From: DASXRA01 sp963737425
Lineage (GTDB): Bacteria > Actinomycetota > Actinomycetes > Mycobacteriales > Jatrophihabitantaceae
Reading direction: 5' to 3'
DNA: 64,000 nt
Assembly: GCA_963737425.1 (NCBI GenBank)
Contig: CAVTSX010000005.1
Location: 124,001 to 188,000 of the forward strand
Part shown: in pieces, positions 52,730 through 61,360 of the stretch
Layout: every line of letters starts with the position of its first letter
Numbering within the stretch: the stretch's first letter is position 1
The notes under the pieces: model-generated
What the model saw: only the letters and a program-made list of their open reading frames with translations
Database searches by the model: none
What the model was told of the DNA's origin: nothing
Made by a program: the position numbers and the translations under genes

Positions 52730-52756
52730 AAGTTAGTGGGTAGTAACTACTAACTT
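52730..52756. promoter_or_regulatory. TetR operator candidate AAGTTAGT-N11-ACTAACTT
   Basis: Perfect 8-bp arms (52730-52737 and 52749-52756), directly before the TetR start at 52722 and overlapping the end of the upstream MFS gene (stop at 52750). The position fits autoregulation of the TetR-MFS operon. Confidence 0.7.
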
Positions 52757-53994
52757 CGAGCGGTTGTTGCCGTTCTCACCCGGGCTGCGTCGGTGGCCGC
52801 CGCGCGGGGCAGCAGGAGCGGCGTAGCGAGCAGGAGTAGGCCGGCTGCGGCGAGCGCCCAGCGCGGGCTCGTCACCGTGGCGAGGAGTCCCCACAGTGCG
52901 ATGACGGCGGCCCGGCTCGCGGTGCTGCTCACCGACCACGCGGCCAGGACGCGGGAGACGCGGTCGTTATCGGCGGCCTGAAGCCGGTAGGTGGCCAGGA
53001 CCGGGTTGAAGATGCTGCAGCAGATGATCAGGACCAGCTCGGTGGCCATCACGATGAGCAGGCCAGGCAGGCCGGGACGGACCAGCACGAGGCCGAGGGG
53101 CCAGCAGGCCCGCAAGCGCCCGAACACGCGAAGGATTGTGGCACTGCCGTAGCGGGCGGCGAGAGGTCGGGCGAGCCGGGAACCGATCAGGCCTCCGACG
53201 CACGGGACGGCGAAGGCGAGCCCGTACTGCCACGGTTGAAAACCGAGCCGGCCGAGCATGAGGACCGCCAGCGGTGCTTCGCCGGCCATGATCAGCCCGT
53301 TGACCGCCATTGAGTTGAGGAACAACAGCCGGAGCTGCCGGTGTCGCAGAATGTAGCGCCAGCCCTCGGCCAGACCAGCGAGCGTCAGGCGGGAGGGTGG
53401 GGTCGTCGGTGTCGGTTCCCCGCCGCCGATCGCGGTGATGCCCAGGGCCGACAGCAGATAGCTGACCGCGTCGGCGGCGACGGTTACGACCGGGCCGAGC
53501 AATCCGATCGCGGCTCCGCCGAGCGCGGGGCCGATGACCGTGGCCGACCAGGTCGTGGACTCGAACCTGGAGTTGGCCACCAGCAGATCCGCCGGGTCGA
53601 CGAGCGCCTTGAGGAACGCGCCGCCGGCGGCGGTGAACGCGATGTTGGCGGCCGAAACGACGACCGAGACGCAGATCAACTGGCCGATGCTCAGCACGCC
53701 CAGGGCGTAGGCGATCGGGATCGAGGCCTGTGCCCCGAATCGGATCAGGTCCATCGAGATCATCACCGGTCGCTTGCGCCGGAACTCGACCCACGGCCCG
53801 AGCGGCAGTGCCACGAGCGCGCCGACGGCCAGTCCGGATGCCGATAGCGCGGCTACCTCAGCGGTGCCGGCGTGCAGCACCCTGATCGCGATGAACGAGA
53901 AGGCGCCAAACCCCAGCCACGTTCCATAGGTGCTGACCGCGTAGGCGGCCCACAACCAACCGAATCGCCGGCCCAGCCCTCCGAACGGCACGGG
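52750..53994 (-). CDS. MFS transporter (EntS/MFS_3-like)
   Basis: 414-residue exporter of the EntS/macrolide-efflux type, 12 membrane segments: FGWLWAAYAVSTYGTWLGFG at the start, PLGPWVEFRRKRPVMISMDL as the motif-A loop, and NSRFESTTWSATVIGPALGG as motif C. GTG at 53994 has GGAGG 7 nt upstream; ATG 54042 and longer frames lack conservation. It ends 28 bp before the TetR ATG, inside the TetR operator. Confidence 0.85.
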   Translation of the reverse strand, partial: PVPFGGLGRRFGWLWAAYAVSTYGTWLGFGAFSFIAIRVLHAGTAEVAALSASGLAVGALVALPLGPWVEFRRKRPVMISMDLIRFGAQASIPIAYALGVLSIGQLICVSVVVSAANIAFTAAGGAFLKALVDPADLLVANSRFESTTWSATVIGPALGGAAIGLLGPVVTVAADAVSYLLSALGITAIGGGEPTPTTPPSRLTLAGLAEGWRYILRHRQLRLLFLNSMAVNGLIMAGEAPLAVLMLGRLGFQPWQYGLAFAVPCVGGLIGSRLARPLAARYGSATILRVFGRLRACWPLGLVLVRPGLPGLLIVMATELVLIICCSIFNPVLATYRLQAADNDRVSRVLAAWSVSSTASRAAVIALWGLLATVTSPRWALAAAGLLLLATPLLLPRAAATDAARVRTATTARS

Positions 53995-54163
53995 CCCTCC
54001 TCCACCGAGTTGATCACGTTGTCGGCCGAATCCGCGACGCATCGATCGCTGATCGTGATGGCTGCGTGTTCCGACCGCGCCTTGTTGGGTGCCCCGGTCT
54101 TGGCTTGACTCGCGATGAGGCGGAAACCGCCGCTCGAAGCCGACCGGAGCAGAGGAACAGGCC

Positions 54164-54577
54164 ATGACCAGCACCGAACCCAGGCACGTCGTCCAGCGCT
54201 ATTTCGACGCGCTGGCAGCAGGCGACGAAGCCGTGATCTGGGAATCCTGGGCCGAGGACGGCACCTGCTGGTACGGCGGCGATCTGCCGATCTCCGGTAC
54301 CTGGCAGGGCCGCGAGCGGGTGATCAACGGCTTCCTGGCGACCGCCTTCGCACACCTCGACCCGGACCGGGAGATCGGCGTGCGGGTCGCCAACGTCTTC
54401 GGCGAGGGCGAGCAGGTGCTCGTCGAGTGGGACTCCTGGGCCACCGGCAAGACCGGCCGGCCGTACAACCAGAAGAACGTCGGCGTCTTCACGGTCCGCG
54501 ACGGAAAGATCGTCGACATGCGCGAATACGCCGACACCCAGAACTGGGAGCGCGCGCTCATCGTCGACCCGTCGTGA
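54164..54577 (+). CDS. SnoaL-like (NTF2-fold) protein
   Basis: 137-residue single-domain SnoaL/ketosteroid-isomerase-like fold: RHVVQRYFDALAAGDEAVIW, WAEDGTCWYGGDLPISGTWQ, GRERVINGFLAT, FTVRDGKIVDMREYADTQNW. Members are polyketide cyclases, isomerases or stress-induced proteins of unknown role. Good ribosome site (GGAGCAGAGGAAC) before the ATG. Divergent from the MFS gene. Confidence 0.85.
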   Translation: MTSTEPRHVVQRYFDALAAGDEAVIWESWAEDGTCWYGGDLPISGTWQGRERVINGFLATAFAHLDPDREIGVRVANVFGEGEQVLVEWDSWATGKTGRPYNQKNVGVFTVRDGKIVDMREYADTQNWERALIVDPS

Positions 54578-54588
54578 GCCGCTGAGAC

Positions 54589-54783
54589 TCAACGCAGGCC
54601 GAGACCGTGCGCCTCGAGCGCAGCCTCGATGATCCCGAGAGCCTTCGGCCCCATGCCGTGCAGCTTGGCGAGTTCGGCACGAGGGACATCGGCAAGCCGG
54701 CGCAACGTTGTGTAACCGGCACTGGTCAATGCCCGGGTGGCCGGCGCGCCGATCTTCGGCAAACCATCAAGCGGCGACGTCAT
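54589..54783 (-). CDS. Small helix-hairpin-helix DNA-binding protein
   Basis: 64 residues made of two HhH motifs: GLPKIGAPATRALTSAGYTT and LHGMGPKALGIIEAALEAHG, close to the C-terminal domain of RNA polymerase alpha. Such proteins bind DNA without sequence specificity. No Shine-Dalgarno is visible. Converges on the SnoaL-like gene with an 11-bp gap. Confidence 0.8.
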   Translation of the reverse strand: MTSPLDGLPKIGAPATRALTSAGYTTLRRLADVPRAELAKLHGMGPKALGIIEAALEAHGLGLR

Positions 54784-55050
54784 GGGCGAAGGCTACGACG
54801 GCGCACCGACACAACGCCCCAGCCTTACGCGCAAGCAGCTAGCAATGCGCCGCGAGGCGGCGGCGATCCGCTGCGCGGCTCCGAGCAATGCTGCATGCAA
54901 GTGGTTCCGGCATCCACCGATCGGTGGATGCGGTCATTGACCGAAGCGCCGCCCAAGCCGGCCTCGACAGACGATTCGCCGCGGCGCGCACACGCGAACA
55001 CTCGAATCAGCTGAACTCGACGAAGCCCGCACGCGATGAGAGGGACCACC
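54784..55050. other. Intergenic region without recognised feature
   Basis: 267 bp between the HhH gene start and the small membrane protein. A short repeat CGATCGGTGGATGCGG occurs near 54918-54935; otherwise nothing can be called. It must hold the promoter of the 55051 gene. Confidence 0.4.
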
Positions 55051-55500
55051 ATGAACACCCTGAACCGCTCCCAGGCAATCTCGCACGACAGCCTGAACCA
55101 CCCGCACACGCTGGAGGCATTCGGCAACATCCGGCGCCTCATATTCGGCTACCTCGGCATCAGCGTGCTCGCACTCGTGGCGATCGTGCTGCTGCGCAAC
55201 GACTCGGCGGATGTCAACTCGGCGGTATGGACGCGGGCAATCATCGTCGTCATCACCGCCGTGTTGCTGCTCATCTTCACCGCACGCGCTGCCGCAGGTT
55301 CGCGCGGGGCCTATCGCCGGCTGCGGATCATCTCGATCATCACGCCGGTGGCCATCGCATGCATCATCGCGCTTCCTGGCACCTTCCCGTTGTGGATGAA
55401 GATCGAGCAGGGCGTCTGCGGGCTCGTCATGATCGCGGTCGCCCGGGCCGCAAACGGCAAGCACCTACGAGCGTTGTTCGGAGCCGAGCGGGCCGGCTGA
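55051..55500 (+). CDS. Four-TM membrane protein of unknown function
   Basis: 149 residues. Helices: LIFGYLGISVLALVAIVLLR, AIIVVITAVLLLIFTAR, IISIITPVAIACIIALP, and VCGLVMIAVARAA. RBS AGAGGGA before ATG 55051. It lies 48 bp upstream of the sensor kinase gene in the same direction, so it may be the first gene of the two-component operon. Family not recognised. Confidence 0.72.
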   Translation: MNTLNRSQAISHDSLNHPHTLEAFGNIRRLIFGYLGISVLALVAIVLLRNDSADVNSAVWTRAIIVVITAVLLLIFTARAAAGSRGAYRRLRIISIITPVAIACIIALPGTFPLWMKIEQGVCGLVMIAVARAANGKHLRALFGAERAG

Positions 55501-55548
55501 CCCGGTGCGCCAGTGCCGTGTTCGGATGCGGGTGACACCATCGTCAAG

Positions 55549-56784
55549 GTGAGCGACACGCTCGTCGAGGACCCGTGGCAAGCGCGCATGGACCGCATGC
55601 GGCGCCTGCTGCCGCTACCGCTGCTGGTCGTGTCCACGGCAGCAGCGCTCGCCGATACCAGCCACTCCCAAACCCGGCTTCGCTTCGACGGCCTAATCGT
55701 GGCCGGTGCGGCGGCCGTCTGGGCGGTAGCTGTCAGCACACGCCTGCGCCCGGACACATCCACGAGATGGCGGCTCGCGACGTTCGCGATGCTGACGGTA
55801 CTAGCCGGCGTCCTGGTCTGGATCAGCCCCTGGTACGGCGTGTTTGCCTACACCGGCTTCCTGTTCGCCTACCCGCTGGGGGCTCGATGGCGAACGGCCG
55901 GCTTCGCGGCGACGGCTTTGGTGGTGTCGGCGGCGATGTCCGGCGGCTACCCGTCGGGACACGCCGGTCATAACCTGACCTACCTGCTGGTCGCCGTCGT
56001 CCTGCTGGCGCTGGTGCTCAACTCCGCCAGCATCACCAACCGGGCCGTGGAACAGAACCAGGAGCGGGGACGGATGATCGACCAACTGGCCGAGGCGAAT
56101 CGCCGGCTCGAGGCGTCGATGGCAGAGAACGCGGGCCTGCATGCGCAGCTGCTCATCCAGGCCCGCGAAGCCGGCGTCGTCGACGAACGCCAACGCCTCG
56201 CCGGCGAGATCCACGACACGCTGGCTCAAGGCCTGACCGGGATCATCGCCCAGCTCGGCGCGGCCGAGCACGTCCGCCGCGATCCGGACCAACTCTCACG
56301 CCACCTCGAGCTCGCACGAACACTGGCCCGCGCAAGCCTCACTGAAGCGCGCCGGTCGGTACAGGCACTTCGTCCCGAGCAGCTCGAGGGCACGAGCCTG
56401 CCGGACGCGATCGACGCCCTCGTCCAAACCTGGTCGCAACAGTCGACGATCACGGCCGAGCGCCACACGACCGGCACCCAGATCCGGGCCGGTGCCGACA
56501 CCGAGGCCGCCCTGTACCGCGTCGCGCAAGAGGCGCTGTCGAACGTCGCCAAGCACGCCAAGGCGTCGAAGGTTCGACTCACGCTGACCTACCTCGACGA
56601 CACCTTGCTGCTCGACGTCGCCGACAACGGCGACGGGTTCGATCCGGCAGACCATACCGACGGGTACGGTCTGGTCGGCATGCGGCAGAGGCTGGCGCGC
56701 ATCGGCGGAACACTGACCATCGAATCCACGCCCGATTACGGCACCACGCTCAACGCCGCCGTGCCGCTCGGAGCCAAGTCGTGA
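55549..56784 (+). CDS. NarL-type sensor histidine kinase
   Basis: 411-residue membrane kinase. Five to six helices in residues 15-165, then a coiled coil (RGRMIDQLAEANRRLEASMA), a HisKA_3 domain with phosphoacceptor His222 in ERQRLAGEIHDTLAQGLTGI, and a HATPase domain (VAQEALSNVAKHAKASKVRL, LDVADNGDGF, GLVGMRQRLARIGG). The sensor part has no large outside domain, so it may sense membrane state or cell wall agents. GTG 55549 start; GTGA overlap with the regulator. Confidence 0.92.
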   Translation: MSDTLVEDPWQARMDRMRRLLPLPLLVVSTAAALADTSHSQTRLRFDGLIVAGAAAVWAVAVSTRLRPDTSTRWRLATFAMLTVLAGVLVWISPWYGVFAYTGFLFAYPLGARWRTAGFAATALVVSAAMSGGYPSGHAGHNLTYLLVAVVLLALVLNSASITNRAVEQNQERGRMIDQLAEANRRLEASMAENAGLHAQLLIQAREAGVVDERQRLAGEIHDTLAQGLTGIIAQLGAAEHVRRDPDQLSRHLELARTLARASLTEARRSVQALRPEQLEGTSLPDAIDALVQTWSQQSTITAERHTTGTQIRAGADTEAALYRVAQEALSNVAKHAKASKVRLTLTYLDDTLLLDVADNGDGFDPADHTDGYGLVGMRQRLARIGGTLTIESTPDYGTTLNAAVPLGAKS

Positions 56785-57410
56785 CGCCGATCAAGCTGCT
56801 TATCGTCGACGACCACCCGATCATGCGCGACGGCCTGCGCAGCCTGTTCTCCGGCGACGCCGAGTTCGAGGTCGTCGGCGAGGCCGGCGACGGCGCCGAG
56901 GCCGTCCGCGTGGCGCAGCAGGTCGACGTCGACGTGATCCTCATGGACCTGCGTATGCCCACGATGGGCGGCGTCGCGGCCATCACCCGGCTGCGCGAAC
57001 TGCAACACCCGGCCCGCGTGCTGATCCTCACGACCTACGACACCGATCGCGACGTGCTGCCCGCGATCGATGCCGGGGCCACCGGGTACCTGCTCAAGGA
57101 CGCGCCGCGCGACGAGCTCATCCGCGCGGTGCGCGCAGCCCACGCCGGCCAGTCCGTCCTCGCTCCATCGGTGGCCAGCACGCTGATCAGCCTGGTCGGC
57201 GCCAACAGCCCCGACACGCTCAGCCCGCGAGAGCTCGAAGTGCTGCGCCTGGTCGCCGACGGCGCCACCAACCAGGTCGCGGCCCGGCAACTGCTCGTCA
57301 GCGAGACCACGATCAAGACCCACCTGCTGCACATCTACACCAAGCTCGGCGTCCGCGACCGCGCTGCCGCCGTGGCGGTCGCCTACAAACGTGGCCTGAT
57401 CGGCGACTGA
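56781..57410 (+). CDS. NarL/LuxR-family response regulator
   Basis: 209 residues: receiver domain with acidic pocket Asp10-Asp11, phosphoacceptor Asp56 in DVILMDLRMP, Thr and Lys in ILTTYD and LLKDAPRDEL; LuxR helix-turn-helix from about 145 (LSPRELEVLRLVADGATNQV then AARQLLVSETTIKTHLLHIY). Partner of the kinase by overlap. Target genes not known; the upstream membrane protein is a candidate. Confidence 0.95.
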   Translation: MTPIKLLIVDDHPIMRDGLRSLFSGDAEFEVVGEAGDGAEAVRVAQQVDVDVILMDLRMPTMGGVAAITRLRELQHPARVLILTTYDTDRDVLPAIDAGATGYLLKDAPRDELIRAVRAAHAGQSVLAPSVASTLISLVGANSPDTLSPRELEVLRLVADGATNQVAARQLLVSETTIKTHLLHIYTKLGVRDRAAAVAVAYKRGLIGD

Positions 57411-57429
57411 TTCCGGATCCCGAGCCGGT

Positions 57430-58374
57430 TCAGCTGGATGTACCGCGGCGTCCGCCCCCGCGCAGTGGGTGGTCGGCGGTGACCAGCGGCCCGAGGTGGC
57501 GCAGCTTGTCGGGGTTGACGACGGTGCGGATGACCTGGATGGTGCCGTCGAGGATGTCCAGGCCGATGACGTTCATCAACCGTCCGTCCGAGTCGAGGAA
57601 CAACGCGCCGGGCTGCCCGTTGACCGGCACCACCTCGAAGTGCAGATCGAAGTCGCGGACCGCATCGCGCACGGCCGCCAGCACCCGCAGAACCTTGTCC
57701 CGTCCGTTGATCGGCCGGGGCAGTGACGGGCCGTTGCCGCCACCGTCGCCGTAGGCGACGACGTCGGCGGCGAGCATCGTGACGAGGGGGTCGAGGTCGC
57801 CGACTTCGAGGGCAGCGAAGAAGCGGGCGGCGAGTTCGTCGCGTTGCCGCGCGTCGGCGTCGAAGCGGGGCTTGCCGGCCTCGATGTGCTGGCGGGCGCG
57901 GCTTTGCAGCTGCCGGCAGTTCGGCTCGGTCTTGTCGAGCATGCGCGAGATCTGCGGATAGTCGAACTCGAACACCTCACGGAGAAGGAACACGGCCCGC
58001 TCGGTCGGCGTGAGCGTTTCGAGCAGGACGAGAAAGGCCATCGACAGGGTGTCGGCCAACTCGACCCGCTCGAACTCCGGCCGGTCGTCCGTTTCGACGA
58101 GCGGTTCCGGCAGCCAGGTTCCGACGTAGGCTTCGCGCCGCTTCCGGGCCGAGCGCAGATGGTCGATGCTCAACCGGGTGACCACCGAGGACAGGTAGGT
58201 CTTCAGCGAGGCGATCTGGGTGCCGTTCGCTTCCGCGCGACGCAGCCGCAGGTAGGCCTCCGAGACGATGTCTTCGGCGTCGGCGACGCTGCTCGTCATC
58301 TGATAGGCCAGCGAGAACAGCAGCGGGTGCAGGGCGACGAAGCGTTCCGCGTCCTCCACATCGCTCTGCGCCAT
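57430..58374 (-). CDS. sigJ: ECF41-type sigma factor (SigJ-like) with C-terminal SnoaL domain
   Basis: 314 residues. Sigma region 2 (MTSSVADAEDIVSEAYLRLR) and region 4 (LTPTERAVFLLREVFEFDYP), linker signature WLPEP, and a C-terminal SnoaL-like domain with DGGG and NPDKL. This is the exact signature set of ECF41 factors, in which the tail acts as a built-in anti-sigma domain. ATG 58374 with GAAGAGGAG; the longer frame to 58413 is not used. Divergent from an NmrA-like reductase, the typical ECF41 partner; both promoters match the ECF41 consensus. Confidence 0.95.
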   Translation of the reverse strand: MAQSDVEDAERFVALHPLLFSLAYQMTSSVADAEDIVSEAYLRLRRAEANGTQIASLKTYLSSVVTRLSIDHLRSARKRREAYVGTWLPEPLVETDDRPEFERVELADTLSMAFLVLLETLTPTERAVFLLREVFEFDYPQISRMLDKTEPNCRQLQSRARQHIEAGKPRFDADARQRDELAARFFAALEVGDLDPLVTMLAADVVAYGDGGGNGPSLPRPINGRDKVLRVLAAVRDAVRDFDLHFEVVPVNGQPGALFLDSDGRLMNVIGLDILDGTIQVIRTVVNPDKLRHLGPLVTADHPLRGGGRRGTSS

Positions 58375-58413
58375 CTGCGGCTCCTCTTCTCGTGGTCCAG
58401 TGTGCCGAGTCAA

Positions 58414-58440
58414 GACGAGATACGTCCCTGAGTTGTGACA
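58414..58440 (-). promoter_or_regulatory. ECF41 promoter for its own gene
   Basis: On the minus strand TGTCACA (58440-58434), 16-bp spacer, CGTC (58417-58414). This is an exact match to the ECF41 consensus. The -10 lies 40 bp before the ATG at 58374, giving autoregulation. Confidence 0.88.
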
Positions 58441-58450
58441 GTCGGGTGCC

Positions 58451-58477
58451 TGTCACAGCTGCGCGGCCAATGTCGTC
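58451..58477 (+). promoter_or_regulatory. ECF41 promoter for the NmrA-like reductase gene
   Basis: TGTCACA (58451-58457), 16-bp spacer, CGTC (58474-58477). Same motif and spacing as the divergent promoter, with the two -35 elements only 10 bp apart. It drives the gene starting at 58549. Confidence 0.88.
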
Positions 58478-58548
58478 TCAGAGGGCATCACACCAGACCT
58501 CTGGAGGAGCGCAATCATGCAACGGCTGACGAGACAGGAGGACCAGCC

Positions 58549-59310
58549 ATGACATCGCCCGTTCTGGTCACCGGCGGAACCGGCACACTCGGGCGGCTTC
58601 TCGTGCCGCGGCTGCGAGAGAGCGGCCGCACCGTGCGGGTGCTGAGCCGACACCACAACGTGGCCGCCGTCGGCGTCGAGTACGTGACCGGCGACCTGTC
58701 GAAGAACGAGGGAATCGACGCCGCCGTGGAAGGCGCCGAGGTGATCGTGCACTGCGCGGGCGGGCCCAAGGGCGATGACGAGACGACCCGGACCTTGGTG
58801 CGGGCAGCGTCACGGGCCGGAGCGAAGCACCTGGTGTACATCTCGGTCATCGCGGCGGACCGGGTCCCGCTGGGCTACTTCCGGTCCAAGCTGGGCGCCG
58901 AGCAGGCCATCGCTGACTCGGGGCTGTCGTGGACGACGCTGCGGGCCGCCCAGTTCCACGAGCTCGTCCTGACCGTGGCGCAGAAGCTGGCGAAGCTGCC
59001 GGTGATACCAGCGCCGTCCGCAATCCGGCTCCAGCCGGTCGCTGCGGACGACGTGGCGGCCCGGCTGGTGGAACTGACGCTCGGCGAACCGGCCGGCCTG
59101 GTGCCGGACCTGGCCGGACCCAAGGTGTACCCGTTGGCCGACCTCATCCGCGACTACCTGCGGGCACGCGGCAAGCACCGGCTGCTGGTGCCGGTCCGGC
59201 TCCCCGGCAAGGTCGGCCGAGCGTACCGGGCCGGCGAGAATCTGTCCCTCGACCCGGCCGCGGGCCACCGAACCTGGGAGGACTTCCTGGCCGAACGCGT
59301 CGGCACCTGA
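58549..59310 (+). CDS. NAD(P)-binding NmrA/SDR-like protein, ECF41 target
   Basis: 253-residue atypical short-chain dehydrogenase with the nucleotide motif VLVTGGTGTLGRLLVPRLRE and VEYVTGDLSKNEGIDAAVEG, then VIVHCAGGPKGD and KHLVYISVIAAD. The active-site Tyr-x3-Lys is present as YFRSK. Similar to NmrA-type redox sensors and quinone reductases. ATG 58549 with AGGAGG. Partner gene of the ECF41 sigma factor; ECF41 loci usually carry such an oxidoreductase or a carboxymuconolactone decarboxylase. Followed by a repeat hairpin. Confidence 0.88.
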   Translation: MTSPVLVTGGTGTLGRLLVPRLRESGRTVRVLSRHHNVAAVGVEYVTGDLSKNEGIDAAVEGAEVIVHCAGGPKGDDETTRTLVRAASRAGAKHLVYISVIAADRVPLGYFRSKLGAEQAIADSGLSWTTLRAAQFHELVLTVAQKLAKLPVIPAPSAIRLQPVAADDVAARLVELTLGEPAGLVPDLAGPKVYPLADLIRDYLRARGKHRLLVPVRLPGKVGRAYRAGENLSLDPAAGHRTWEDFLAERVGT

Positions 59311-59330
59311 CGCGGTCCCAGCGTCCCGGC

Positions 59331-59394
59331 GGGTCTTGATCATCTCTGCTGGATCCGCCATCAGTCGCGGCTTCGCCAGAGATGATCAAGGGTG
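59331..59394. repeat. Hairpin repeat family F, copy 2
   Basis: CTTGATCATCTCTG (59335-59348) pairs perfectly with CAGAGATGATCAAG (59377-59390), with GC-rich inner sequence. It starts 25 bp after the reductase stop and acts as a likely terminator. About 60 bp align with 43836-43899, including the loop (GCGGCTTCG). Confidence 0.78.
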
Positions 59395-59505
59395 TGCAGG
59401 CGCAGATTGCCGCGCAGTGTCGACCACAGATCGGCGAGCTCACCTCCCGCCCGGAGTTGATGAACCGGGTTAGGTTGGGAGCCTCCGACGGCAGGACACT
59501 GAACC

Positions 59506-60477
59506 ATGAAGGCGATCGTCCAAGACACCTACGGTTCGACGGACGTGCTGCAGTTGCGCGACATCGACAAGCCCGAGATTGCCGGCGACGAGGCCCTGAT
59601 ACGCGTTCGTGCGGCGGGCGTGGATCGGGGCGTCTGGCATCTGATGACGGGCCTGCCCTATCCGATCCGTGTCGCGGGCTACGGGTTGCGGGCGCCCAAG
59701 ACACCCGTTCCGGGAACGGACGTGGCCGGAATCGTGGAGGCGGTCGGCGAGGGCGTCACCAGGTTCGAGCCGGGCGACGAGGTGTTCGGCATCGGCAAGG
59801 GGACCTACGCGCAGTACGCGCGTGCTCCGGAGAGCAAGCTGGCGCCCAAGCCCGCGAACCTCACGTTCGAACAGGCGGCGGCGCTCGCCGTCTCCGGCCT
59901 GACCGCCCTGCAGGGCCTGCGCGACCACGGCAAGCTCAGGCCGGGGCAGCAGGTGCTGATCATCGGGGCGTCGGGCGGCGCGGGCACCTTCGCGGTGCAG
60001 CTGGCCAAGGCGTTCGGGGCCGGAGTCACGGCGGTGTGCAGCACGGCGAAGGTCGACATGGTCCGCGCCCTGGGTGCCGACCATGTCCTCGACTACACGC
60101 GGGACGACTTCGCCGACGGCAGGCATTCCTACGACCTGATCCTCGATATCGGCGGGAACTCGTCGTTGTCACGGCTGCGGCATGCGCTCACCCCGAAGGG
60201 CACGCTCGTCATCGCCGGCGGGGAGACCGGCGGGCGGTGGCTCGGCGGCAGCGATCGCCAGATGCGGGCACTCGTGCTGTCGCGGTTCGTCAGCCAGCAC
60301 CTGGGCACGTTCATCTGCCGGGAGAACCACGAGGACATGCTGGCCCTGAAGGAACTCGTCGAAGCCGGGAAGGTCACGCCGGTCATCGACCGGACCTTCC
60401 CGCTGAGCGAGGCCCGTGAGGCTATCCGGTACATGCACGAGGGACACGCGCGGGGAAAGGTCGTCATCACGATTTGA
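59506..60477 (+). CDS. Zinc-independent quinone oxidoreductase-like MDR enzyme
   Basis: 323-residue medium-chain reductase of the QOR type. GroES-like start MKAIVQDTYGSTDVLQLRDI, PVPGTDVAGIVEAVGEGVTR, and the NADPH motif LIIGASGGAGTFAVQLAKAF. The zinc-binding Cys and His of alcohol dehydrogenases are absent. It reduces quinones or enones with NADPH. ATG 59506; no strong ribosome site. It is near the ECF41 locus but has its own promoter region. Confidence 0.88.
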   Translation: MKAIVQDTYGSTDVLQLRDIDKPEIAGDEALIRVRAAGVDRGVWHLMTGLPYPIRVAGYGLRAPKTPVPGTDVAGIVEAVGEGVTRFEPGDEVFGIGKGTYAQYARAPESKLAPKPANLTFEQAAALAVSGLTALQGLRDHGKLRPGQQVLIIGASGGAGTFAVQLAKAFGAGVTAVCSTAKVDMVRALGADHVLDYTRDDFADGRHSYDLILDIGGNSSLSRLRHALTPKGTLVIAGGETGGRWLGGSDRQMRALVLSRFVSQHLGTFICRENHEDMLALKELVEAGKVTPVIDRTFPLSEAREAIRYMHEGHARGKVVITI

Positions 60478-60500
60478 CGCGTCAGCTGGGCGAAGCGGCT

Positions 60501-61349
60501 TCAGGTCCGCTCGGACGCGTAAGTGAATTCCTGGACGGCCTGCGCGAACACCGCCGGTTGGTCGAGCGGGATCAGCGTGTAGCTGTCGTCCACCTCGACG
60601 AGCCGGCTCTGCGGAAGGAGGTCGGCGAGGCGACGCCCATGCTCGACCGGCATGACGCGGTCCCGGCTTGCCCACACGACGAGGGCGGGGCGGTCGAAGC
60701 TCGGAAAGCACTCGGCCGCCTCGAGCAGGAGAGGGGCGTCAGCGGCTACCGCTCGAAGCATCCGCACGGCATCGCGGCGAATCTCCTTGTGCATCAGCAC
60801 CGGCTTCATCCACCGGACGGTGGCGGCGTCGCCGCGCTTGGTCAGCCAGCCGAACGCGATCGGCAGCCGCCGGACCATCCGAAGCCGCATCTGTTGCATG
60901 AACAGCCCGAACATTCGAGGCGAGAGCTTGCCGGTGAGCATGAGCGTCTTGCCGGTCAGCCCGGGCGGGAAGTTGTCGAATGCATCGCAGGAGGCGAGCA
61001 CGATCCGACCGACGCGGGCCGCGCCGTCGCTCATGAGCAACTGGACGAGCGCCCCGCCGGTGTCATTGCCCACGAGCGTGACGTCATGCAGGTCGAGACG
61101 GTCGAGGAACTCGGCGACCAGGCGGGCGATCCCGCGTAACGACAGGTCGGCGTCGGTGTGCATCGCGTGCCGGTGCGCGCCCATCGGCAGTGTCGGCGCC
61201 ACGCACCGGTGATCGACGGCCAGCGCCTCGATCGGGGCGTCCCATATCGAGGAGTCCATCAGCAATCCGTGCAGCAGCACGATCACCGGGCCGCTGCCGC
61301 CGGTGTCTTCATAGTCGATGGTGCCGGCGGACAGTTCGATCTGCTGCAT
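60501..61349 (-). CDS. Alpha/beta hydrolase (epoxide hydrolase/haloalkane-dehalogenase-like)
   Basis: 282 residues. Oxyanion region VIVLLHGLLMDSSIWDAPIE. The nucleophile elbow is VTLVGNDTGGALVQLL, giving an Asp nucleophile (GNDTGG), as in epoxide hydrolases and dehalogenases rather than esterases. Late acid in VVWASRDRVMPVEHG; the usual final His is not obvious in the last 20 residues (SYTLIPLDQPAVFAQ), so activity is uncertain. It starts 12 bp after the upstream hydrolase stop; both share the TetR operator. Confidence 0.83.
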   Translation of the reverse strand: MQQIELSAGTIDYEDTGGSGPVIVLLHGLLMDSSIWDAPIEALAVDHRCVAPTLPMGAHRHAMHTDADLSLRGIARLVAEFLDRLDLHDVTLVGNDTGGALVQLLMSDGAARVGRIVLASCDAFDNFPPGLTGKTLMLTGKLSPRMFGLFMQQMRLRMVRRLPIAFGWLTKRGDAATVRWMKPVLMHKEIRRDAVRMLRAVAADAPLLLEAAECFPSFDRPALVVWASRDRVMPVEHGRRLADLLPQSRLVEVDDSYTLIPLDQPAVFAQAVQEFTYASERT

Positions 61350-61360
61350 TGCCGTCTGCC

